10,241 bases of DNA from a bacterium. Its GTDB lineage: Bacteria; Chloroflexota; Dormibacteria; Aeolococcales; Bog-877. Positions 1 to 5,824 of this stretch are shown here, piece after piece; the first letter of the stretch is position 1, and the number at the start of each line of letters is the position of its first letter. The notes beneath the pieces were generated by a model. That model had not been told where the DNA came from and did not search any database. It was given only the letters and a program-made list of their open reading frames with translations. Where the stretch lies: the NCBI GenBank assembly GCA_021798435.1, contig JAJZGN010000058.1, forward strand, positions 1 through 10,241. Direction: 5' to 3'. Made by a program: the position numbers and the translations under genes.

Positions 1-1
1 C

Positions 2-736
2 TACTCCGCCCTGACCCTCAGCCTGGGACAGGGCGGAGAGCACCCGCTCTTGGCCCTCTGGTCCAGCCCCAACTTCCACCCCTGGTCGATGAGGGTGGTT
101 GAGCTGGCGGCACTCCTGCTCCTGGCGGCCTACCTGCTGGCGGGCCGCCGGCTGGGCTCGGGTGACGCCCTGATCGGCCTTCTGGCTGCTTCGGCCTCGC
201 TGCTCTGGTCCTTCTACCTCCCTCTGCTGGTGGCCGTGATCGGCATCCAGGTGCCCGTCCTCCTGCAGCTGGCCCCGCTTCCGGTGAGGCGGGCGACGGC
301 CTCCAGAGCCGCCGTCCTCGCGCTCGCCCTTCCGCTCCTCGCCGCCGCCGGGCTGGGAGTCTCCGCGGTCCGGCTTGGCGGCCGGGCGGCCGCCGGGGCG
401 CCGCCGCCCACGGCCCTCGCCTTCCTCCGGACCGAGGCTGGGGTTTGGTACTCCACCCCGGAACTGGGCGACTACCTGGCAGCGGACTTCCCGGCGGGTC
501 GTCGCCTGCTGTGCGTCACCGACCAGGTGGCCGCGGGGGGGGCCCGGATGGCGGCATGCTACCGGCTCGCCCAGCTGACCTCGGGAACTCTCGGCCTGCT
601 CTCCTCGGCCCAGGTGCGGCTGGCGGTCCTGCCGCCCTCGAACCCCGGGGTGGCCTTCCTCCATGCCGAAGGCTGGCGGACCCGGTATCGTGATCAGCTG
701 GTGGTGGTCCTGACCCCTCCTCCGAGCGGGCTCTAA
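2..736 (+). CDS. C-terminal part of a polytopic GT-C-like membrane protein (5' end outside window)
   Basis: The reading frame is open from the first bases of the window to the TAA at 734-736, so the gene starts upstream; the internal TTG at 50 is unlikely to be the true start. The visible 244 residues hold several hydrophobic helices (roughly 95-155 and 175-265 in base terms, then 310-375) followed by a soluble tail. The motif W-S-S-P-N-F-H (59-79) and the C-terminal pattern G-W-x-x-x-Y-R-D-x-L match W-Q-S-P-D-F-H and G-W-T-L-V-Y-R-D-P-L in the minus-strand gene at 4161-5702, in the same order and at similar spacing, so the two are paralogues. The family resembles lipid-linked-sugar-dependent GT-C membrane glycosyltransferases. 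The catalytic N-terminal loop is not in view, so activity cannot be judged. The next gene on the same strand starts 49 bases downstream. Confidence 0.75.
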   Translation, partial: YSALTLSLGQGGEHPLLALWSSPNFHPWSMRVVELAALLLLAAYLLAGRRLGSGDALIGLLAASASLLWSFYLPLLVAVIGIQVPVLLQLAPLPVRRATASRAAVLALALPLLAAAGLGVSAVRLGGRAAAGAPPPTALAFLRTEAGVWYSTPELGDYLAADFPAGRRLLCVTDQVAAGGARMAACYRLAQLTSGTLGLLSSAQVRLAVLPPSNPGVAFLHAEGWRTRYRDQLVVVLTPPPSGL

Positions 737-775
737 GGTCTGGCCCGTATCCTGGCGGCCGGTCGGGTTGGCACC

Positions 776-780
776 GGAGG
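776..780 (+). promoter_or_regulatory. Ribosome binding site GGAGG for the DUF929 gene
   Basis: GGAGG lies five bases before the ATG at 786. This selects that ATG over the in-frame TTG at 768, which has no such site. The first two bases of the site also lie in a small potential stem: CCGGT at 759-763 pairs with ACCGG at 773-777 around a 9-base loop. Confidence 0.7.
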
Positions 781-785
781 TACAG

Positions 786-1736
786 ATGTCCAAGAAGTCG
801 ATGGCGGAGCGCCGGCAGGCGCGGGGGCCCGCCGCGGGTGGCAACGGGAGGGGAGCCGCCCGCAGCTCCCAATACCGTCGCCCGAAGAGCTCCAGCCGCC
901 GGCCCTGGGGACTGTTCGCCGCCATCGGGGGGGTGGTGGCGGTCTTCGTGGTGGTGATCCTGGTCGCCGACCTCTCAGGGCAGCCCACGAGCCAGGACAC
1001 CCAGGTTCTTCCCGCACCGGCCCAGGTGGTCAGCGCGGTGACCCACATCCCCACCGCCAACCTCAACACCGTGGGGAAGGGAGGCGTCAACTTCCCCCCG
1101 GCCGCCGTGCCCTCCCCGATCACCCTCACCAGCCAGGGGAAGCCCGAGGTCCTGTATGTGGGAGCCGAGTACTGCCCCTATTGCGCTCTGGAGCGCTGGT
1201 CCCTGATTGGGGCGCTGAGCGAGTTCGGCAAGTTCTCCGGTCTCAAAATCATCAGGTCCTCGGCGACAGACGCCGCTGGCCCCAACATTCCCACCTTCAC
1301 GTTCGCGCATGGGGTGAGCTACTCCAGCCCGTACATCGCCTTCGTGCCGCGGGAGATCTTCAGCAATGTCCCCGACCCCAAGACGACGGTTGGGTACGCC
1401 CCGTTCCAGACCCTGACCAAGCAGGAGTTGGCGCTCTTCACCAACCCCAAGCTCGCCAATGGCGGCTTCCCGTTCGTCGACTTCGGGGGCGTGGTGGCGC
1501 AGATCGGGTCCGAAAGCGCTGACGCCGGTCCGCATCCGGAGCCGGGCCCTCCCGCGCTCAGCAACCTGAGCTGGCAGCAGGTCGTCCACGACCTCTCCAA
1601 CCTCAAGTCCAGCCAGGCCCAGATGATCCTCGGCGGGGTCAACTACGACACTGCGGCCATCTGCTCCATCACCGGCAACCGCCCGGGGTCGGTCTGCGAC
1701 CGTCCGCTGGTGCGGCAGCTGGAGGCGGGTCTCTGA
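786..1736 (+). CDS. DUF929-family membrane-anchored thioredoxin-like protein (CPYC motif)
   Basis: A 316-residue protein. Residues 1-41 are basic and polar (an MSKKSMAERR-type start), residues about 43-61 form one transmembrane helix, and the rest should lie outside the membrane. The extracytoplasmic part has a thioredoxin-like strand followed by C130-P-Y-C133 in the context GAEYCPYCALERW, typical of DUF929 and other CxxC oxidoreductases. A second cysteine pair, C293 and C304, sits near the C terminus and could form a structural or resolving disulfide. The family has no firmly assigned function. The adjacent VKOR gene overlaps its stop codon, so a role as the thiol partner that receives oxidising equivalents from VKOR is a reasonable inference, in the way DsbA works with DsbB. 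The start is ATG 786 because of the GGAGG five bases upstream. Length is normal for the family. Confidence 0.85.
   Translation: MSKKSMAERRQARGPAAGGNGRGAARSSQYRRPKSSSRRPWGLFAAIGGVVAVFVVVILVADLSGQPTSQDTQVLPAPAQVVSAVTHIPTANLNTVGKGGVNFPPAAVPSPITLTSQGKPEVLYVGAEYCPYCALERWSLIGALSEFGKFSGLKIIRSSATDAAGPNIPTFTFAHGVSYSSPYIAFVPREIFSNVPDPKTTVGYAPFQTLTKQELALFTNPKLANGGFPFVDFGGVVAQIGSESADAGPHPEPGPPALSNLSWQQVVHDLSNLKSSQAQMILGGVNYDTAAICSITGNRPGSVCDRPLVRQLEAGL
1721..1725 (+). promoter_or_regulatory. Shine-Dalgarno GGAGG supporting a CTG start for VKOR
   Basis: GGAGG lies inside the end of the DUF929 gene, seven bases before the CTG at 1733-1735. That CTG overlaps the TGA stop (1734-1736) as CTGA, the arrangement seen with ATGA or TTGA in translationally coupled genes. 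It is the main evidence for placing the VKOR start here. Confidence 0.5.
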
Positions 1737-2266
1737 GCAGCGCCAGGGCCCGCCGCCGGGTCCTCCCTCCGGGCGGCGCCGGAGCCCGCCAGGAGGAGGC
1801 GGCGGAGGAGCCCGCGCCTGGGAGGGGAGGAGCCATCTGGCTCACGGCCCTCGCCCTCCTGGGGATCGGGGATGCCGGCTATCTCACCGCGGTCCATTAC
1901 GCGAAGGTGGTCCCGGTCTGCGTCTCCACCGGGATCGTCAACTGCGACAAGGTGGTGACCAGCCAGTTCTCGGTCGTGCCGGGCACCTCCATCCCGATCA
2001 CCGTGCCCGGGCTGGCCTTCTTTCTGGTGGCCCTGGCCCTGGCCCTGGCCCAGCTCCTCCGGCCCGGGCGCTTGGAGCTGCGCCGGGCGCACTTCGCCTG
2101 GGCGTGCCTCGGGCTTCTGTCGGTCTTCTACCTGGTCTTCGTGGAGCTGGTGGAGCTGAAGGCAATCTGCCTCTGGTGCTCCTTCGTCCACCTCGACATC
2201 CTCGTGATGCTCCTCACCACCGCCTGGCGGATGCGCCCACCCGAAGAGCTGTCCCCCTCCCACTGA
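1733..2266 (+). CDS. VKOR-family membrane disulfide-generating oxidoreductase (bacterial vitamin K epoxide reductase homologue)
   Basis: VKOR homologues oxidise thioredoxin-like partners and pass electrons to quinone, replacing DsbB in many bacteria. Taking the CTG at 1733 as start gives 177 residues: a charged, low-complexity cytoplasmic stretch (1-34), then about four membrane helices. The loop pair C63/C71 (C-V-S-T-G-I-V-N-C) followed by D-K-V-V-T-S, and the membrane active site C146-L-W-C149, are the family hallmarks. There is no in-frame ATG, GTG or TTG before the GTG at 1907; starting there would delete helix 1 and leave only four residues before the first loop cysteine. CTG 1733 has GGAGG seven bases upstream and overlaps the DUF929 stop. 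An ATC at 1835 after a purine-rich GGAGGGGAGGAG run is a weaker alternative. The family call is strong; the exact start is inferred. It probably forms an operon with the DUF929 gene. Confidence 0.85.
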   Translation: MSSARARRRVLPPGGAGARQEEAAEEPAPGRGGAIWLTALALLGIGDAGYLTAVHYAKVVPVCVSTGIVNCDKVVTSQFSVVPGTSIPITVPGLAFFLVALALALAQLLRPGRLELRRAHFAWACLGLLSVFYLVFVELVELKAICLWCSFVHLDILVMLLTTAWRMRPPEELSPSH

Positions 2267-2285
2267 CGGTCCTCTGCGAGGACCG
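2267..2285 (+). terminator. Perfect 8-bp hairpin directly after the VKOR stop
   Basis: CGGTCCTC (2267-2274), loop TGC, then GAGGACCG (2278-2285) is a perfect inverted repeat beginning at the first base after the stop codon. No T tract follows, so it is not a classical intrinsic terminator. It may act as a transcription end, a pause site or a 3' stabilising structure for the redox operon. Confidence 0.5.
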
Positions 2286-2323
2286 CGACCGCAACGTCAC
2301 CCCGGGGATGGCCCTCGGCACCC

Positions 2324-2362
2324 TAGACTCTCCGCGCCGCCAGTCTGCATCCACCCAGGAGG
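2324..2362 (+). promoter_or_regulatory. Possible -10 (TAGACT) and strong AGGAGG site ahead of the GT-C-like gene
   Basis: TAGACT at 2324-2329 fits the TANNNT -10 pattern, but no convincing -35 is seen. AGGAGG at 2357-2362 is a strong ribosome binding site, yet the first in-frame ATG is 94 bases further on at 2457. The in-frame codon seven bases after AGGAGG is ATC at 2370. The rest of the 190-base gap (2267-2456) shows only the hairpin at its start. Confidence 0.3.
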
Positions 2363-2456
2363 CCTTGCGATCTTCCCCAACCTGGTCGCCCACCCTCCAG
2401 CCGGCAGGTCTGCGCTGCGGTCCCTCAGTGCGGCCCGACCCCGCTGGGGGCTGGCG

Positions 2457-4154
2457 ATGCCGCTCAGCTACCTCCTGGCGGCGTTCCTCCTCACCCTGCC
2501 GCTCTGGCTCGGGAGCCAACCCCTGCTCCTGGGGTACGGCGCCGACTCCGCGATGCACCTCTGGTTCCTCAACTGGTTCCCGTACGCCATCTCGCACGGG
2601 CTGAACCCCTTCCAGACCTCAATCGCCACCCATCCGAGCACTGTGAGCCTGCTCTGGAACAACGCCGACCTCGTGCTGGCCCTTCTCGCCTGGCCGCTTT
2701 TCCGGCTGCTCCCGGCGGCGGCGGCGATGGACCTTGTCTTCGTCCTCATGATGGCCGCCGCCTCCGCCGCCATGGCCTGGCAGCTCCGGCCCCATGTCCG
2801 CCACGCTAGCTCAGCCTGGTTGGGGGGCCTCCTCTTCGGGTTCAGCCCCTTCGCCCTCTCCGAGCTGGCCGCGGGTCATCTCACCTGGGTGTCGACCGCG
2901 ACCCTACCGCTGGGCTGGTGGGCGGGGGAGCACGCCTGGCGCGCCGCCAGGGACGGGCGGAACCCGGTCCGCTGGGGGATGGCGCTCGGCGGATGGGCCG
3001 TCCTGCAGTACTGGGTGAGCAAGGAGCTGCTGGCCACCACCCTGCTGATGGCGGCGCTCGTCCTGGCCCTGAACTCCCGCGGCATTCTTCGCCGGGGGCT
3101 GCCGCCGCTCCGCCGGCTCTGGCCGGTGGCGGCCATCGCCGTCGCCGTGTTCGGAGCCCTCATGGCCTACCCGGTCATCTCCCAGCTCACCTCCGGGGTT
3201 CCGCTCAGCCGCCCCACCGTGGTCTCGCCCACCGCCAATGTGGTGGACCTCTTGGAGTGGGTCGTGCCTGGGTATGCCCAGCTGATGGGCATCGGTCCTG
3301 TGGGGGCTCTGAGCCTGCGCTTCACCGGCGAGCTGCTGGAGACCGATGCCTACCTCGGGCTTCCGCTCCTCACGCTGGCGGCTCTGGCCGCCTGGCGGTG
3401 GCGTGGGGCGCCTCTCGCCCGCCTGGGCGCTGGGCTCGCCGGGGTGGCCGGAGTTCTCTCCCTGGGTGGCCACCTGCACGTGGCCGGAGTGGTGACCCGG
3501 GTCCCGCTTCCTTGGCTTCTGTTCGAGCATCTGCCCCTTCTGGGCAAGGCGGTCCCCAGCCGGCTCACGATCTTCGTGGTGGCTGGGGTGGCGTGCCTTC
3601 TGGCTGCCAGCTGGGACCGGGTCATGGAGCGCTTCGCGCTCTGGACCCGGGCGCTCATCCTGGGGGTGGCCCTCCTGCCGCTCCTCCCCAGCTCCGGGCT
3701 GATGGCCGGCTTCGCCGGCTTCCCCGTGTACACGCCCCGGGTCCTCGGCTCCACCGCGCTCAGGGCGCTGCCCGCCGGAGCCTCGGTGCTCACGATCCCC
3801 ATCACCACCAGGGAGAACCACGGGCTGGCGATGTACTGGCAGGCCGAGCAGGATTTCCACTACTCCCAGCCCTTCGGCTATCTCCTCCGGCCCGGCCCGG
3901 GTGGGGTGCTCACCGACAACCTCAGCCCCTCGCCGCTGGCGAACCTGGCGACCGACCTCAGCTCAGGCGACGCCCGCCCGGTTGGGATCTCGGCTGCTGC
4001 CGTCCGGCTCCAGCTCCGCCGACTCGGGGTCAGGGCCCTGGTCCTCATGCCCTCGACGCAGTTCGCGGCCGAAGAACGGGAGCTGAGCGGAATCCTCGGC
4101 CTCCCCCCGGAGCTGGTGGACGGGGCCGCCATCTGGCTCAACCCAGGCGGCTGA
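2457..4154 (+). CDS. Large polytopic membrane protein, GT-C glycosyltransferase-like
   Basis: 565 residues from the ATG at 2457, with about ten to twelve hydrophobic helices spread over residues 1-430, then a soluble C-terminal domain of about 135 residues. After the first helix comes Y-G-A-D30-S-A-M-H-L-W and then N-P, an acidic residue in the first outer loop as in GT-C enzymes, which transfer sugar from a polyprenyl-phosphate donor outside the membrane. The tail has alternating strand/helix segments (LPAGASVLTIP, VRALVLMPS) like tails of YfhO-type and related proteins. No specific family can be assigned, so donor and acceptor are unknown. The start is uncertain: only weak purines precede ATG 2457, while a strong AGGAGG at 2357-2362 precedes an in-frame ATC at 2370. 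An upstream start would add an arginine-rich segment before helix 1, consistent with the positive-inside rule. The gene converges with the minus-strand gene six bases away. Confidence 0.75.
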   Translation: MPLSYLLAAFLLTLPLWLGSQPLLLGYGADSAMHLWFLNWFPYAISHGLNPFQTSIATHPSTVSLLWNNADLVLALLAWPLFRLLPAAAAMDLVFVLMMAAASAAMAWQLRPHVRHASSAWLGGLLFGFSPFALSELAAGHLTWVSTATLPLGWWAGEHAWRAARDGRNPVRWGMALGGWAVLQYWVSKELLATTLLMAALVLALNSRGILRRGLPPLRRLWPVAAIAVAVFGALMAYPVISQLTSGVPLSRPTVVSPTANVVDLLEWVVPGYAQLMGIGPVGALSLRFTGELLETDAYLGLPLLTLAALAAWRWRGAPLARLGAGLAGVAGVLSLGGHLHVAGVVTRVPLPWLLFEHLPLLGKAVPSRLTIFVVAGVACLLAASWDRVMERFALWTRALILGVALLPLLPSSGLMAGFAGFPVYTPRVLGSTALRALPAGASVLTIPITTRENHGLAMYWQAEQDFHYSQPFGYLLRPGPGGVLTDNLSPSPLANLATDLSSGDARPVGISAAAVRLQLRRLGVRALVLMPSTQFAAEERELSGILGLPPELVDGAAIWLNPGG

Positions 4155-4160
4155 AACCTC

Positions 4161-5702
4161 TCAGGAGCAGGAGGGGAGGCCCATCTGCCGCCAGCCCTCC
4201 GCCGTGGGCTGGGGCGCCAGCTTCCGCTGGAGCGGGGACCCCGCGCGCACCAGGGCCTCGAAGAGGGGATCCCGGTAGACCAGGGTCCACCCACTCGCGC
4301 GCTGCAGGGCGTCCGTGAACGGCTGCCCCCGCTGGTACAGCACCAGCTGGCTCGGGCTGGAGTCCAGCCGCTGCAACCACCCCGGGGCCAGATCCACGAT
4401 CGAGGCGTAGCCCAGCAGGGCCCGGGAGCCCATGAGGGCCGCGTCTCCGAAGATGTACACCTTGTCCCGGGGGAGCTCGTAGGCGAGAAAGCCCCCGTCC
4501 CCGTAGACGTTGAAGATCCTGAGCCCCGAGGGGCCCTGCTCGAGCCAGGCCGCCGCACAGACCGGGAACGTCCCCCGGTAGGTGCTGGAGGCCAACTCCG
4601 GGGTGGACTCCACCGCCGCCTGCCCGAAAAGCGCCCCCAGGAGCCCCAGGAGGCAGACCACCTCCAGCAGGGCCGCCGGACGCGGCTGCGTCGGGCGCAG
4701 CCGGAGCCGCCAGCGCTGGGCCAGCCGCTGCCGCAGCTGGTCCGCCAGGACGATCCACCAGGGGGCGCTGGCCACCACCAGGATGACCAGGTTGCGGACC
4801 GACTGGAGGGTCACCAGGAGGGCCAGCCCGAGGACCGCCAGGTCGCGCAGGGGGAGGCGGCCGTGGCGGACCACCAGGTAGAGCAGCGAGAGGACGAAGA
4901 GGAGCAGGGGGATGAGGAGCGGGTTGTGGAAGTCCGGGCTCTGCCACTCCACGATCAGCGCCTGCTGGGCCGAGCTGAACTGGGTCTGGAAGGGGTAGGG
5001 GATGATCGCCGCCCCGTTGGGGTTGATGAGGCAGGCCCCGAGCCCGAGGGCGCTTCCTGCGGCCAGGCGCCAGACGCGCCCGGCCTCCTCCGGGGTCCTG
5101 CGGCCCCCCAGGATGGCGCCCCACTCCGCCACCAGGATCGTGGCCAGGAAGATCAGTCCGATGATGAATCCCGCCTCCAGATCGGTCCAGAGCAGGAAGA
5201 GGGGCCCGAGCAGGAAGGCCGCCAATCCGCCTCGCCGCAGCTGCCGCTCGGCCAGCAGAAGGGTGAGCGCCAGCAGGCAGTAGGTGGCCATCTGGGGCCG
5301 GGGCCCGAGGATGGGGTAGGCGGTGAGGGCGGCGAGCAGCAGCCCGACCCCCACGGTGAGGCCGCTGACCGGGGCCAGGAGCCGGGACCGCATCCAGACC
5401 GCGACCCACATTAGAAGGGTGATGAGCCAGTAGCCGGCCACCACCGCCGGGCGCCCCCCGGCGGCGGCCGCCGCCGCCATCCACACCTCGCTCAGCCACT
5501 CCTGCATCACCCAGTGGTGGTCGGCGGAGATGAAGGCGTACGGGTTGGTGGCGATCAGCCGCCCGGTGCGCAGCAGGGTCTGGCCGTTGCGCAGGTGCCA
5601 CCAGAAGTCCGGATCGGTCACCTGGGGGCGGGAGGCCAGCATCCCTGCCAGCAGCCCTGCCACCGCCACGAAGGTCGGGATGGTCAGTCGGCGGGCTGTC
5701 AA
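4161..5702 (-). CDS. Polytopic GT-C-like membrane protein with D-F-W-W-H motif (TTG start)
   Basis: 513 residues if read from the TTG at 5702. Helix 1 covers about residues 9-24. The next segment, T-D-P-D32-F-W-W-H36-L-R-N-G-Q, followed by W64-V-M-Q-E-W-L-S-E72, is a signature of a family of bacterial GT-C-like membrane proteins in which acidic residues of the first outer loop are thought to be catalytic. About eight to ten further helices follow to residue about 350, then a soluble tail with two cysteines and I-F-N-V-Y-G-D-G-G-F-L-A-Y. Substrates are unknown. The frame stays open to 5915, but the longer version would run across the promoter region into the kinase gene. TTG 5702 sits just before helix 1 and overlaps the stop of a 7-codon ORF as TTGA. 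The C-terminal half is paralogous to the partial gene at 2-736 (W253-Q-S-P-D-F-H here). Confidence 0.75.
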   Translation of the reverse strand: MTARRLTIPTFVAVAGLLAGMLASRPQVTDPDFWWHLRNGQTLLRTGRLIATNPYAFISADHHWVMQEWLSEVWMAAAAAAGGRPAVVAGYWLITLLMWVAVWMRSRLLAPVSGLTVGVGLLLAALTAYPILGPRPQMATYCLLALTLLLAERQLRRGGLAAFLLGPLFLLWTDLEAGFIIGLIFLATILVAEWGAILGGRRTPEEAGRVWRLAAGSALGLGACLINPNGAAIIPYPFQTQFSSAQQALIVEWQSPDFHNPLLIPLLLFVLSLLYLVVRHGRLPLRDLAVLGLALLVTLQSVRNLVILVVASAPWWIVLADQLRQRLAQRWRLRLRPTQPRPAALLEVVCLLGLLGALFGQAAVESTPELASSTYRGTFPVCAAAWLEQGPSGLRIFNVYGDGGFLAYELPRDKVYIFGDAALMGSRALLGYASIVDLAPGWLQRLDSSPSQLVLYQRGQPFTDALQRASGWTLVYRDPLFEALVRAGSPLQRKLAPQPTAEGWRQMGLPSCS

Positions 5703-5722
5703 GGGCGACGCCGGGTGGTCAT
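5699..5722 (-). CDS. Possible 7-codon leader ORF (MTTRRRP) coupled to the GT-C-like gene
   Basis: On the minus strand an ATG at 5722-5720 opens a frame of seven codons ending in TGA at 5701-5699, which overlaps the TTG start of the next gene as TTGA. A TAAACT box lies exactly six bases before the ATG, which would place the transcript start at or next to it. The ATG is out of frame with the downstream gene. It could be a regulatory or reinitiation leader, or the product of a small duplication of the start region, since the ATG and TTG segments are weakly alike at a 20-base offset. No family can be assigned. Confidence 0.35.
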   Translation of the reverse strand: MTTRRRP

Positions 5723-5728
5723 GGCCGA

Positions 5729-5734
5729 AGTTTA
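5729..5734 (-). promoter_or_regulatory. -10-like TAAACT for the minus-strand membrane gene
   Basis: Read on the minus strand, TAAACT matches the TANNNT pattern and lies six bases before an ATG, the spacing expected for a leaderless transcript. No -35 match is seen at the usual distance. Confidence 0.4.
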
Positions 5735-5812
5735 GGGAGGGCGGATTCGCTCCCGACAGCCGTTGCCAAGTCGCGGCAGCGAGGTTACGGCTCCGCTCGC
5801 AGCCCGGCCGGG

Positions 5813-5818
5813 TACGCT
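5813..5818 (+). promoter_or_regulatory. -10-like TACGCT for the histidine kinase gene
   Basis: TACGCT matches TANNNT and ends six bases before the GTG at 5825. No Shine-Dalgarno sequence precedes that GTG. Together these suggest a leaderless mRNA. The same spacing occurs on the opposite strand of this divergent region. No clear -35 is visible. Confidence 0.4.
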
Positions 5819-5824
5819 TACCCC

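Noticed and set aside
1907..1909. GTG as the VKOR start.
   Set aside because: It would remove the first membrane helix and place the start only four codons before the first loop cysteine.
2036..2060. Tandem CCTGGC-type hexamers, about three copies.
   Set aside because: They simply encode an Ala-Leu run in a VKOR membrane helix; too short to be a meaningful repeat.
4138..5601. Long open frame on the minus strand overlapping the GT-C-like gene in another frame, and similar long frames at 2904-3860 (-), 2918-4318 (+), 5912-7108 (-) and 7485-8879 (-).
   Set aside because: They are out-of-frame shadows of clear genes; GC-rich DNA has few stop codons, and the products are proline/glycine/arginine-rich with no family motif.
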